From contig CAYJPN010000034.1 of NCBI GenBank assembly GCA_964372115.1, positions 1-55,407 of the forward strand: DNA of 55,407 bases. Direction: 5' to 3'. The translations under genes and the position numbers were made by a program. Under the pieces are notes generated by a model. It had not been told where the DNA came from, made no database searches, and saw nothing but the letters and a program-made list of their open reading frames with translations. Positions 1-9,120 of the stretch are shown piece after piece (position 1 is the first letter of the stretch; each line of letters begins with the position of its first letter). Origin of the DNA: CG2-30-36-16 sp964372115. GTDB taxonomy: Bacteria > Bacteroidota > Ignavibacteria > Ignavibacteriales > Ignavibacteriaceae.

Positions 1-208
1 CGAACCTTCTCACAAGTCATTCAAACCTTCTCACAAGTCATTCAAACCTTCTCACGAGTCATTCAAACCTTCTCACAAGTCATCCAAACCTTGTCACAAC
101 TCATTCAAACCTTCTCACGAGTCATTCGAACCTTCTCACAAGCCATTCAAACCTTCTCACAACTCATTCAAACCTTCTCACGAGCCATTCGAAAGCTCTT
201 ACAATCCA
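1..208. repeat. 21-bp tandem repeat, about ten copies
   Basis: About ten head-to-tail copies of a 21-bp unit, roughly TTCTCACAAGTCATTCAAACC, run from the window edge to about 208 and then decay. Because 21 is divisible by three, the plus frame starting at base 1 stays open to a stop at 321 and reads as seven-residue repeats (S-[QR]-x-I-[QR]-T-F). The frame is open at the left edge, so this could be the 3' end of a repetitive gene. The variation between copies is mostly A/G at one site, and the tail after 235 has no recognisable protein features. I favour a non-coding minisatellite, but a coding origin cannot be excluded from this window alone. Confidence 0.8.
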
Positions 209-321
209 ACCAAACACCGTCACGAATCATTTATTTTTTCTCACAAACGCGCCGGAGACGGATGAATGTTTTTCATTCAAACATACAGCCATACAAACAT
301 GCAACCATCCAATCATTCTAA

Positions 322-979
322 TGTGATAATTTGGTTCTGTCTTGTCCATGTTAGTTTTATTCACAGTTCAAACAAATTTGTAAATGAAAAGAAAAATTTC
401 TTGTTGAATGAGAGCTAAAAAAATAATTAAAAATTATAAGCCGCGGCTGCGGCAGTATTGGTGGTCGACGAACCGGAAAGGACCCCGTTAAAGAAAGACC
501 GGTTCCTTAATATATGAATTTATTATGGGAACAATTAAAAGTTAAGCAAAAACGACACATCTTTAAGCACCTATTAAAATGTTGGGTTCAATTTATATTG
601 AAAATAAATAAAACGCAAGATTATACTATAAATTTTTATTCCGTAACGGGTTAATAAAATTTTATATAATTCACCTTACGCATTATTAGATTATTCATTA
701 GGGGTTGTCTTAAAAGTTTTTTCCTCCGGGCAAAGAAACAAAAACCTTATTTGAATCAGATGACCTAAGTAACAACAAGAAATATAAAGCCGTAAAAACC
801 TTATTACCTTCTTATTTTTGTATAAACAGTTATAGTGCATGTGATAAGGTAATAAGGCTAATTCCCACAAGCCGGACATCTGATACTGAGGTTTATCAGA
901 CAAAACAACAGTCGTTTTACTTATACGGCGCCGGGGGAACAGGTTGCTGTCTTTTTATATCAGTCTCTTTAAGGAATGT
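322..979. other. Intergenic stretch without a supported gene
   Basis: AT-rich sequence with no convincing gene. An inverted repeat, GAACCGG (470-476) and CCGGTTC (499-505), could form a stem around a 22-nt loop. A 70-codon minus-strand frame at 691-903 has no recognisable domain and I do not call it. The region follows the stop of the minus-strand TPR lipoprotein gene, so it may hold that operon's terminator, but I see no clear stem followed by a T-run. Confidence 0.4.
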
Positions 980-3427
980 CTACAACTTCAAATAATTGAA
1001 ATACGAAATCCAGTAGAGAGAATTGCCGCTCGATAAATGTTTAAAATCAAAGTTATTAGCAGTTAACGAACCGGCAACCTCTAATTTGTAAGTTTCCGGT
1101 ATGTTGTAATGAGAAATTATAACTTTGTCAGCGGATGGTATAAAACTCGGAAATAATTTTAAGGAAGATATTTTGTCTGTAAAAAAGTTATTTATAACAA
1201 TTTTTTTTACACTCATCATTGGCATCTCTCCAAACAAAATATTGTACTGCGGCACATTTGTGGAATCCGAACTAAGTTCGATATAAGATGATGTTGGCTG
1301 CACCATTGAAAAATAAACAGGTGTAAAAAAAATTACATTGGCAGCGTTTGTTGTAAGCAAAGTTTGTTTTGCTGTTTTTGATGGAGCGATAATCATCGCG
1401 TTTAATTTTAACGAAGTAGTTGTGACAACAATGCTATTTCCGCCGCCAGTCACTCCGCCATTATTTTCAATTCCGCCCATGTAAGATATTTTTTTAGACT
1501 CACAAAAATATTTTCCGTTATTGTCTATCAAAGCATGGTATGGAAGATATTGAAGCGAAGCGTCCTGAAAATAAGGAGCAAAAATAATTTCATCATAATT
1601 CGCCAAATTCTTTTTCACGGGTAAAATCAAACGGTTGTAGATTCCTCTTAAAAGCGGGTAGCTGTTGGTTGTATCATTGCTCTCTATATTTTTTATAAGT
1701 GAGTTTATTTGCCCTTTAAGCGACTCTTCGTTTACGGAAAGTTCATTTGCAAATATTTTATTTTTAGCTAATCCGATAACTGTCACGTTATTTCTGCCGC
1801 TGAAAAAATATAGAACAATTTGTTTGTCGTTTAATTTCGCTCTAATATTTTTTACATCAACCGGAAGAATTTTATATTCTGATAACATAAAATCTTCAAA
1901 AGGACTTTTCCCTTTAATATTAAAATCATCAAACCTGGCAGTAAGGTTATCGAGTTTATCGTCATTCCTAAATTGCCCCGTTTTTGCATTTTCGTTTGCA
2001 ATCTCAAATTGTAGAAATCTTATTTCGGTGCTCAACTCTTTTAATGAGTCGGCGCTTTTATTTTTATCATTATCCCCGAACTTAAATTCATTTAGATCTT
2101 CTAAAAAAGTCTGAAATTTTCTTCTATCGAGTGAAGCGCTAAAATTTATAAGGTCTTCATATTTTTTTGCGCTCAAAAAAGGGATATAAAAATTTAGTGA
2201 TGATGAAATATCTGGCTGAATGCAATAATATTCCGTAAGACGGTTTGATATTTTTAATGAATTGGTTTCTAATAAATTCTTAATTTCAGCCATCAACATG
2301 GATGATTTATCAATATTGTTTTGTGATGAGTAGGAAATTGCTTCACCGGTAAGAGCGTTTAATTTGCCCGGCAAAAAATTCACATCTTCAAAATAATCGG
2401 TAAGTTCCGAAAAACTCTTTTTTATATCGTTTAATTCTTCTTGTTTGTTTTTATCGGCGGTCAATAATCTTACACCGGCAATTTTAAGTTTTATAAAAGC
2501 CGAATTTAAAAGTTCACCCGCTTCGTCCGATATTTCAATTGCGTTTTTATAATTATTTATCGCGTTATCATATTGAAATAATTTTTGATAACAGTCGGCA
2601 AGATTATTTTTTATATTCCATGCTGTTGAGGGGTCCACTACTTTACTGATTTTTCCATCTGCAAATATTAAAGCATTTAAAGCGGAGTTGTAATCCCCCA
2701 TCTGAAAATATGTTAATGCAATGTTGTTCATTATCGATGGAATTAATTCGGCTAAACCGGCGTCTTCAGCAGTTCCCCGCGAAAATTCAAATGAATTAAG
2801 CGCATCACTTAACGAGCCGAAACGAAGATAAGCCTCACCTATTTTATTTGACGCAACTGCCTTTCCCTGTAAATCGCCGATTATTTCGTATGCTTCAAAC
2901 CCTTTTGAAAAATAATTAAAGGCAGATTGGTAATCTCCCTTTTCGCTGTAAACCGAACCGATATTAAGCTGAGCAATTGCTTCCCCTTCTTTATCGGCGC
3001 TAAACTGGCTTGTGTTGAGTGATTTTACATATTCCACCACCGCTTTTTTGTAATGTCCAAGTTGAGAATAAATATTGCCGATATTGTTTAACGCAATGCC
3101 CTGGCTGCGACGGTTAAACCGCTGCTTAAAATATTCTACTGCTTTTTTGTTGTATTCAAGTGCGGACTCGTAATTAGCGTAGTTGTATTCTATCAGTCCG
3201 AGGTACAAATAACATTCACCGGTTCGGTCGGATAATTTTAATTCGTTTTCGTTGCTGAGTACGTTTATAAATAAATCTTTTGCGTTGGTGTAATAACCAC
3301 GCTGGTAATAATCAACAGCCTGGGTAAAATATTTGGCGGATTCTTCTTTTATTTCTTTCGGCGAACGACTGCATGAGACAAACGCAAAAAGAAGAACCAA
3401 TAAGAAATATTTAAAATATTTTAACAT
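980..3427 (-). CDS. TPR lipoprotein with degenerate CHAT-like C-terminal domain
   Basis: A predicted lipoprotein of about 815 aa. The N-terminus MLKYFKYFLLVLLFAFVSC is a classic type II signal with the lipid-accepting Cys at residue 19, which is why I start at the ATG at 3427 and not at upstream codons (ATG 3442, TTG 3445). Residues about 25-330 are repeated helical pairs typical of tetratricopeptide repeats (for example ALNNIGNIYSQLGHYKKAVV). The last 280 residues follow the CHAT (caspase-like) outline: a strand leading to LPYHAL, a strand VIFFTP where the catalytic His motif should be, and KIVINNFF where the Cys motif should be. Both catalytic residues appear to be missing, so this is probably a non-proteolytic scaffold. 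The gene overlaps the propeller gene upstream by 17 bp, suggesting coupled translation. Confidence 0.75.
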   Translation of the reverse strand: MLKYFKYFLLVLLFAFVSCSRSPKEIKEESAKYFTQAVDYYQRGYYTNAKDLFINVLSNENELKLSDRTGECYLYLGLIEYNYANYESALEYNKKAVEYFKQRFNRRSQGIALNNIGNIYSQLGHYKKAVVEYVKSLNTSQFSADKEGEAIAQLNIGSVYSEKGDYQSAFNYFSKGFEAYEIIGDLQGKAVASNKIGEAYLRFGSLSDALNSFEFSRGTAEDAGLAELIPSIMNNIALTYFQMGDYNSALNALIFADGKISKVVDPSTAWNIKNNLADCYQKLFQYDNAINNYKNAIEISDEAGELLNSAFIKLKIAGVRLLTADKNKQEELNDIKKSFSELTDYFEDVNFLPGKLNALTGEAISYSSQNNIDKSSMLMAEIKNLLETNSLKISNRLTEYYCIQPDISSSLNFYIPFLSAKKYEDLINFSASLDRRKFQTFLEDLNEFKFGDNDKNKSADSLKELSTEIRFLQFEIANENAKTGQFRNDDKLDNLTARFDDFNIKGKSPFEDFMLSEYKILPVDVKNIRAKLNDKQIVLYFFSGRNNVTVIGLAKNKIFANELSVNEESLKGQINSLIKNIESNDTTNSYPLLRGIYNRLILPVKKNLANYDEIIFAPYFQDASLQYLPYHALIDNNGKYFCESKKISYMGGIENNGGVTGGGNSIVVTTTSLKLNAMIIAPSKTAKQTLLTTNAANVIFFTPVYFSMVQPTSSYIELSSDSTNVPQYNILFGEMPMMSVKKIVINNFFTDKISSLKLFPSFIPSADKVIISHYNIPETYKLEVAGSLTANNFDFKHLSSGNSLYWISYFNYLKL

Positions 3428-4388
3428 GCGGAAAGCGGTCATCAATTTTGGGATCTTTGCTTATAATTTCTGTTTCACCGGTTGTTAAATAAACTCGTGC
3501 TAAAGCGCCTGTACCATACTCCGTAATGGAAGTGTAATAAATGTACTTATCATTTTCATCAAAAGTTACCTGCGGAAAAGCCTGATCGGTAAACCCGGCA
3601 TCCGTGGCTAATATTTTTTTTTCGCCGGTTTTTTTATCAAATAAAACCAGATCCGATTTTAACATATCACTTTGAACTGAATCATCTTTTTCCGAATGGA
3701 TTGAAAGGTAAGCAATTTTTTCCCCGTCGTTCGACCATACCGGTACAACCGCCATTTCACCGGGCTTGTTGATCATTTTTTTATCCGGCGAATCGAGGGA
3801 ATCAATTGTAAATACATCGAACAATTCATTCTCATTTTTTTGATTGTACAAAATCGAATTATCCGAAGGATTCCATAATGGATGGAAAACAAAATTACCA
3901 AACATCATAACAGAGTCGGTTGCCAGATCGAAAAGAAAAAGTTTTTTTGTTGAGTTGTTAAAATATGATATTTTAGAATCGTCCTTTGACCAGGTAATTG
4001 AAACATCTTCCCATGGATCAATCAAAATTTCTTTTATGATTTTGTGAGAGGTATCGGCAATACTTATTCCGGGCGAGCTGTAAAACGCATATTTCGTTTG
4101 ATCGTGAGAGACCGATACACGGTAACCCGGAGAAAGTTGTTTTAAATTTTCGCCGGTGGAATCACATTGCCAGATGTAAGTATCGCTGTTAAAAAGAATA
4201 TTATCACCAAACCAAACCGGCAAATATGTTCTGTTAAACCCGAGATCATACTTGTTCAATCCGTCCGCATTGCAAATTGCAGCTCTCACTTCGTTGTTTA
4301 TATAATCCACAGCGGTGTAAACTATTTTTGTCTGCCCGTACGAAAATGTCGCAAGTACAATAGAGAACATCAAAAAATATTTTTTCAC
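3411..4388 (-). CDS. Secreted TolB-like (PD40) beta-propeller protein
   Basis: 325 aa with an N-terminal signal peptide (MKKYFLMFSIVLATFSYGQ). The mature part consists of repeats ending in patterns such as W.D....I.Y.., seen in VWSNDGEKIAYLS, TWSKDDSKISYFN and HPLWNPSDNSILYNQ. This is the signature of PD40/WD40-like repeats found in TolB and in many periplasmic Bacteroidota proteins. It is too short to be a peptidase such as DPP IV and lacks a hydrolase domain. It lies 11 bp after purM and overlaps the TPR/CHAT-like lipoprotein gene, so the two envelope proteins are probably co-expressed and may interact. The function is unknown. Confidence 0.75.
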   Translation of the reverse strand: MKKYFLMFSIVLATFSYGQTKIVYTAVDYINNEVRAAICNADGLNKYDLGFNRTYLPVWFGDNILFNSDTYIWQCDSTGENLKQLSPGYRVSVSHDQTKYAFYSSPGISIADTSHKIIKEILIDPWEDVSITWSKDDSKISYFNNSTKKLFLFDLATDSVMMFGNFVFHPLWNPSDNSILYNQKNENELFDVFTIDSLDSPDKKMINKPGEMAVVPVWSNDGEKIAYLSIHSEKDDSVQSDMLKSDLVLFDKKTGEKKILATDAGFTDQAFPQVTFDENDKYIYYTSITEYGTGALARVYLTTGETEIISKDPKIDDRFPHVKIF

Positions 4389-4399
4389 TTACGCAGCCT

Positions 4400-5404
4400 T
4401 TAATTCTCCGGAACAACTTCGCCGATAACGAGAGGATGTTCATTAAGTTCATTTGCCAATTTTATAACATCATGCTGTTTATCTCTCGAAACAACCGCGA
4501 TAAGTCCGATACCTAAATTAAAGACCTGCCGCATTTCAGCATCGCTTATGCTGCCAGCGGATTGAATTATTTTAAATATTGCGGGCATTTCCCACTTCGA
4601 CCAAAAAATGTTGAGCTTTAATCCATCGGGCAAAATTCTGTTTGTGTTGCCAACAATGCCTCCGCCGGTTATATGTGAGAAACCTTTTATCTTAATTTCT
4701 TTTTTTAGCGCTTTGATTAATTTATAATAAGATTTATGAATTCGAAGCAGTTCATCGCCAAGCGTACCGCTTAGTCCTTCAATTTTATCTTTAAGTTTAT
4801 ATTTATCGAGCAAAACTTTTCGGGCAAGAGAATATCCATTTGTGTGGAGTCCGTTAGATGGAAACCCGATAAGAACATCTCCTTTTTTTATTCCCTTACC
4901 TTTTATGACTTTAGATTTGTCGACAATGCCCACAATAGTACCCGACATATCGTACTCATCTCCTAAATAAAGACCGGGCATTTCGGCGGTTTCGCCGCCA
5001 ATCAAAGCGCAGTCATTTTCGCGGCATGCAATTGAAAATCCTTCAATTATTTTTTCGGCTACATCGGGGTTTAGTTTTCCAAAAGCAAGGTAATCGAGAA
5101 AGTAAAGAGGTTTTGCGCCGCACACAGCAATATCATTAACGCAGTGGTTTACCAAATCCTGCCCTACTGTGTTGTGCCGGTTCATTGCAAAGGCAATTTT
5201 AAGTTTTGTACCAACTCCGTCTACGCTAGAGACCAAAACGGGTTTTTTATATTTAGCCAGATCAAGTTCATAAAAACCGCCGAATAAACCAATATCCGAA
5301 ACGACATTTTTGTTAAAGGTTGATTTAGCAAATGATTTTATTCTTTTTACAGTTTCTTCCCCGGCTTCCAAATCGACGCCGGCTGATTTGTATGTAGTCT
5401 CCAA
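4400..5404 (-). CDS. purM: Phosphoribosylformylglycinamidine cyclo-ligase (AIR synthase)
   Basis: 334 aa, normal length for PurM, which converts FGAM to AIR with ATP in the fifth step of purine synthesis. Family hallmarks are visible: YKSAGVDLEAGEE at the N-terminus, the DGVGTKLKIA nucleotide/metal segment, HCVNDIAVCGAKPLYFLDYLA, GGETAEMPGLY, and the C-terminal HITGGGIVGN...LP block. It starts with ATG at 5404. It leads a minus-strand group with the propeller and TPR lipoprotein genes, which have no evident role in purine synthesis. It is divergent from hrcA across a 256-bp spacer. Confidence 0.97.
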   Translation of the reverse strand: METTYKSAGVDLEAGEETVKRIKSFAKSTFNKNVVSDIGLFGGFYELDLAKYKKPVLVSSVDGVGTKLKIAFAMNRHNTVGQDLVNHCVNDIAVCGAKPLYFLDYLAFGKLNPDVAEKIIEGFSIACRENDCALIGGETAEMPGLYLGDEYDMSGTIVGIVDKSKVIKGKGIKKGDVLIGFPSNGLHTNGYSLARKVLLDKYKLKDKIEGLSGTLGDELLRIHKSYYKLIKALKKEIKIKGFSHITGGGIVGNTNRILPDGLKLNIFWSKWEMPAIFKIIQSAGSISDAEMRQVFNLGIGLIAVVSRDKQHDVIKLANELNEHPLVIGEVVPEN

Positions 5405-5593
5405 TTATAGAATCCATATAGTTTTAAAATAGGGGCTAAAATTTAGCATTAATAGCCGTAGGAATCAAAGGGATTAGGCAGATAAAATGTAATGGTAATA
5501 TTGCAACCTTTATGCTATTTTTGGCATCAAATTAGAGGATTTATAATTGAGAACTTCTCAATGAATAAAAGTTCGCAGAATTATCTCTGCCTT

Positions 5594-5630
5594 TTGAGTA
5601 ACACGCATTCAAGAAAAATTATTAAATTTG
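5594..5630 (+). promoter_or_regulatory. Possible Bacteroidota-type promoter of the hrcA operon
   Basis: TAAATTTG at 5623-5630 fits the TAnnTTTG minus-7 box of Bacteroidota sigma factors and lies 30 bp before the hrcA start. A TTG at 5594 is upstream but at longer than ideal spacing. An imperfect inverted repeat (TTGAGT...ATTCAA) overlaps the area. No CIRCE operator is visible in the 5405-5660 spacer. This is pattern matching only. Confidence 0.25.
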
Positions 5631-5660
5631 TAATCTTAAAAATTAGAATTTACGCAAAAA

Positions 5661-6710
5661 ATGTTTGACCACGCATTAAACGATCGCGAAAAAAACATAC
5701 TTCGTTATGTTATTCAACAATTTGTACTTACGGCAACGCCCGTAGGTTCGAGGAACATAACAAAAAAATACCATCTCGGTATTTCTCCGGCAACGGTGCG
5801 GAATATAATGTCCGATCTTGAAGATTCCGGATTTATCGATCACCCTCATACTTCAGCCGGGAGAATACCGACAGATAAGGGTTACCGGTTTTATGTTGAT
5901 TCGCTTATGGATTTACAGTTGATAGGCAAGCAGGAAAGAAATTTAATTCATCGGGAACTTGAAGCAAAACCTTTGGAGACTGATGAGCTTTTAAAAATAG
6001 TATCTACACTTTTAAGTAACATTACCCAGCAGCTTGCGTGCGTAACATACCCGCGTTTAGAAGCCGGTGTGCTCGAAAAACTTCAGCTTGTCAGTTTATC
6101 ATCTACAAAACTGCTTGTTGTTATAAGTATAAAGGCAGGTCTTGTAAAAACAATTACGATTGAACTGGCTGCCGAAATAGATGCTGAACAACTTGAAACA
6201 ATACAGCGGATTTTAAATGAAAGGTTATCAGGCTTAACTTTTAAGGAAATTCGCACGACTTTTCGCGATAGGTTTATAGATGTAAATGAAAATCAACGGT
6301 CTGTTATTCGTCTTTTTTACGATTCGGTTGACAAAATTTTTAATGATAATGCCGGCGCCGATAACATCATGATTACCGGTGCAAAAAATGTACTTAAACA
6401 GCCTGAATTTGAAGAGCCGAAACAATTTCAATCAGTGATAGAATTGATTGAAGATAAAGATATCATTATACATATTGTGGATAAATCGGAACAAAAAAAC
6501 AGTGAAAATGTATTTATTTCAATCGGCAGCGAAAACGATAATTCTAAGTTATCGGAATATAGTTTTATAAGCAAAAAATATAATCTTGGCGAGGCTTCGG
6601 GCACCCTCGGAATAATTGGCCCAAAACGAATGGATTATGATAAAGTTGTTGCCATTGTAAATTATGTTTCGAAAATACTTACTGAACTTTTAAAAAATGA
6701 AAAGAATTAA
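5661..6710 (+). CDS. hrcA: Heat-inducible transcription repressor HrcA
   Basis: 349 aa, typical HrcA length. The N-terminal winged helix is clear (ILRYVIQQFVLTATPVGS...ISPATVRNIMSDLEDSGFIDHPHTSAGRIPTDKGYR), followed by the GAF-like dimerisation region and the conserved C-terminal GTLGIIGPKRMDYDKVV motif. HrcA normally represses heat-shock genes by binding CIRCE operators and needs GroEL for activity. It heads an operon with grpE and dnaJ. I find no canonical CIRCE (TTAGCACTC-N9-GAGTGCTAA) upstream, so its operator here is either diverged or elsewhere. Confidence 0.97.
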   Translation: MFDHALNDREKNILRYVIQQFVLTATPVGSRNITKKYHLGISPATVRNIMSDLEDSGFIDHPHTSAGRIPTDKGYRFYVDSLMDLQLIGKQERNLIHRELEAKPLETDELLKIVSTLLSNITQQLACVTYPRLEAGVLEKLQLVSLSSTKLLVVISIKAGLVKTITIELAAEIDAEQLETIQRILNERLSGLTFKEIRTTFRDRFIDVNENQRSVIRLFYDSVDKIFNDNAGADNIMITGAKNVLKQPEFEEPKQFQSVIELIEDKDIIIHIVDKSEQKNSENVFISIGSENDNSKLSEYSFISKKYNLGEASGTLGIIGPKRMDYDKVVAIVNYVSKILTELLKNEKN

Positions 6711-6720
6711 TGAGGAGAAA

Positions 6721-7305
6721 ATGAGTAAAGAAAAGAATAAAAAAGAGAATGATAAAAAAAATGGTTCGGAAGAATTAAAGGAAAAAATTGAAGCTAACCA
6801 AATTTTTGAAAAAGAACTTGAAGAGAAAAATATTCAGATAGAAAGTTTAGAAAAAGAAAAAGATTCTTTAAGAGATCAGCTTTTAAGAAAAGCAGCAGAG
6901 TTTGAAAATTATAAAAGAAGAACCGAAAGCGAACAAACCAATTTACTGAAGTATTCTTCGGAAGCTATGATATCAAAACTTCTCCCGGTAGTAGATGATC
7001 TTGAAAGATCATTAAAACATATGGAGGATACAAAAGAACTTGAATCGATAAAAAGCGGAGTAAAACTAATTTATGATAAGTTTATAAAAATTCTCGATTC
7101 GCAGGGCGTAACAAAAATGGAAGTGCTCGGCAAACCATTTGACGTGGAGTTCCATGAAGCATTAATGCAAAGAAAAGCCGAAGGAGTTGAACCGAACACT
7201 GTTGTTGACGAGGTTGAAACCGGGTACCTTTACAAGGATAAAGTTATTCGTCACGCAAAAGTGGTTGTTAGTGATGACACTGTTGAAGAAAATACAAACG
7301 AGTAA
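6721..7305 (+). CDS. grpE: Nucleotide exchange factor GrpE
   Basis: About 194 aa. It has a long charged coiled coil (residues about 10-90) followed by the conserved beta-domain (VEFHEALMQRKAEGVEPNTVVDEVETGYLYKDKVIRHAKVVVS). GrpE releases ADP from DnaK. I start at the ATG at 6721 because a GAGGAG Shine-Dalgarno lies just upstream. An earlier in-frame ATG at 6697 would overlap hrcA by 14 bp without such a site. dnaJ follows after 14 bp; dnaK is not in this window. Confidence 0.95.
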   Translation: MSKEKNKKENDKKNGSEELKEKIEANQIFEKELEEKNIQIESLEKEKDSLRDQLLRKAAEFENYKRRTESEQTNLLKYSSEAMISKLLPVVDDLERSLKHMEDTKELESIKSGVKLIYDKFIKILDSQGVTKMEVLGKPFDVEFHEALMQRKAEGVEPNTVVDEVETGYLYKDKVIRHAKVVVSDDTVEENTNE

Positions 7306-7319
7306 AACGAAAAAGGAAT

Positions 7320-8468
7320 ATGACAAAAAGAGATTATTACGAAATACTTGGTGTTGAAAAAACTGCCGGCAAAGAAGAACTAAAAAAAGCTTACCGCAAA
7401 CTTGCTATGCAATTTCATCCGGATAGAAATCCTGATGACAAAGCGGCTGAAGAAAAATTTAAAGAAGCCGCTGAGGCTTACGATATTTTAAGCAGCGATG
7501 ATAAAAGAGCAAAATATGACAGGTTCGGTCATGATGGCTTAAGAGGCGGCGGGTATGGATCGCAGGGATTTACAGATATAAATGACATATTTTCTCATTT
7601 TTCGGATATTTTCGGCGGCGGTTCAATTTTCGATGATTTTTTCGGAGGTACTTCGCAGCGCAGAAGCCGCAGAAGAGGTACAGGTATACCCGGTTCTGAT
7701 TTACGTGTAAACTTAAAACTTACACTTGAAGAAATAAATACCGGGGTAACGAAAAAAATAAAAATAAAAAAGCAGGTCCGCTGCCATGATTGCAACGGTT
7801 CGGGCGCCGAAGCAGGAACTTCAACAAAATCATGTCCTGTGTGTCACGGAACCGGCGAAGTCAAGTCAGTATCGCGTTCTGTTTTCGGACAGTTCGTAAA
7901 CATTACAGCTTGTAACAATTGCAGCGGTGAAGGAAATGTGATTGATTCTCCTTGTAAGAGTTGCAGCGGCGATGGTAGACATCATGCTGAAGAAACAGTA
8001 AAAATAAATGTTCCGCCCGGTGTTCATGAAGGAAGTTACATGACACTGCGCGGTGAAGGAAATGCCGGTAAACGCGGTGGACAGGCAGGCGATATTATTG
8101 CGGTGTTTGAAGAAGCGCCACACAAATATTTTAAGCGTGAAGATGATAATTTAATATTTGATTTGATAATCAGTTATCCGGACGCCGTACTTGGAGGTGA
8201 GGTTGAAGTTCCTACATTAGTTGGGAAAGCCCGTATAAGAATAGACCAGGGCACTTCGCACGGAAAGTTACTAAAGATGCGCGATAAAGGTATTAAACAT
8301 CTTAATCAGTCCGGTTCAGGCGACCAAATTGTTAGAATTAATGTTGATATTCCTAAAAAGTTGAACGCAAAAGAAAAAGAGCTGCTTAAACAGCTCGCTG
8401 ATATGCCAAACTTTAAGATCGGACCATCTGAAGGGAAAGATGGATTTTTTAAAAAGTTCGGTCTGTAG
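7320..8468 (+). CDS. dnaJ: Chaperone protein DnaJ (Hsp40)
   Basis: 382 aa, full-length type I DnaJ. The J-domain carries the HPD tripeptide (AMQFHPDRN) needed to stimulate DnaK ATPase. A Gly/Phe-rich linker follows, then four CxxCxGxG zinc repeats (CHDCNGSG, CPVCHGTG, CNNCSGEG, CKSCSGDG) and the C-terminal substrate-binding beta-sandwiches. It is the last gene of the hrcA-grpE-dnaJ operon. A 118-bp gap separates it from the ComEA-like gene. Confidence 0.97.
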   Translation: MTKRDYYEILGVEKTAGKEELKKAYRKLAMQFHPDRNPDDKAAEEKFKEAAEAYDILSSDDKRAKYDRFGHDGLRGGGYGSQGFTDINDIFSHFSDIFGGGSIFDDFFGGTSQRRSRRRGTGIPGSDLRVNLKLTLEEINTGVTKKIKIKKQVRCHDCNGSGAEAGTSTKSCPVCHGTGEVKSVSRSVFGQFVNITACNNCSGEGNVIDSPCKSCSGDGRHHAEETVKINVPPGVHEGSYMTLRGEGNAGKRGGQAGDIIAVFEEAPHKYFKREDDNLIFDLIISYPDAVLGGEVEVPTLVGKARIRIDQGTSHGKLLKMRDKGIKHLNQSGSGDQIVRINVDIPKKLNAKEKELLKQLADMPNFKIGPSEGKDGFFKKFGL

Positions 8469-8586
8469 TTATTTAATATAATTACCATTTATTGCACGTA
8501 CAAAATTGAATACTTGATGCTATAATAACTGGTTCTTATATTTTCAATCGAAATATTTTTTATTCTTAACCATATAGGAATACAAA

Positions 8587-9120
8587 ATGCTCAGTAACCT
8601 CGCCGTCAGGTTAAAAATGACCCTGACGGAGATGAAAATAATTCTTTTTTTACTCTCGGTCTTTGGAATAGGTTTTCTGATAAAATCGACTGTTGGTAGT
8701 GATATAAGTACTGCTGTTAAAAAGTTTGATTATTCCCACCAGGACAGTTTATTCAGAAGTATTGGAATTACCGAAGATTCCAGTATAGTTTCGGCGGAAT
8801 TATCAAACAAAATAGTTGATTCTAAGCAGGAAGTTTTAGATTTTAACGAGCGCGATTTTAAAAAGAGTAAGACCGATTCTGCACCTCGAGAAAAAAGTAT
8901 AAATTTGAATACAGCTAATGTATCAGATTTTATAAGACTGCCTGGAATCGGGCAAAAAACCGCTCAAAGAATTATTGAGTATAAAAATTCTCATAATGGA
9001 TTTAATGATTTAAAAGAGTTATTAAATGTTAAGGGAATTGGAAAATCAAAATTAGAAAAAATAGAAAAGTATATTTTCATAAAAAAAGAATTTAAACCCA
9101 AAGCTCCGGAGGAAAAATGA
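8587..9120 (+). CDS. ComEA-like helix-hairpin-helix protein, membrane-anchored
   Basis: 177 aa. A single hydrophobic segment (IILFLLSVFGIGFLI) near residue 20 is followed by a low-complexity linker and two helix-hairpin-helix motifs: INLNTANVSDFIRLPGIGQKTAQRI and FNDLKELLNVKGIGKSKLEKI. This is the layout of ComEA, a periplasmic double-stranded DNA receptor in natural transformation. The stop codon overlaps the start of the next gene (ATGA), so expression is coupled to the pilin-like and PilM-like genes. That context favours a role in DNA uptake or a type IV pilus-like apparatus, which is inference. Confidence 0.8.
   Translation: MLSNLAVRLKMTLTEMKIILFLLSVFGIGFLIKSTVGSDISTAVKKFDYSHQDSLFRSIGITEDSSIVSAELSNKIVDSKQEVLDFNERDFKKSKTDSAPREKSINLNTANVSDFIRLPGIGQKTAQRIIEYKNSHNGFNDLKELLNVKGIGKSKLEKIEKYIFIKKEFKPKAPEEK

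Noticed and set aside
1..208. Possible CRISPR array
   Set aside because: The 21-bp units are directly adjacent, with no unique spacers of constant length and no cas genes in the window.
691..903. 70-codon minus-strand frame
   Set aside because: No ribosome site, domain, signal or neighbour support. Composition looks like random AT-rich sequence.
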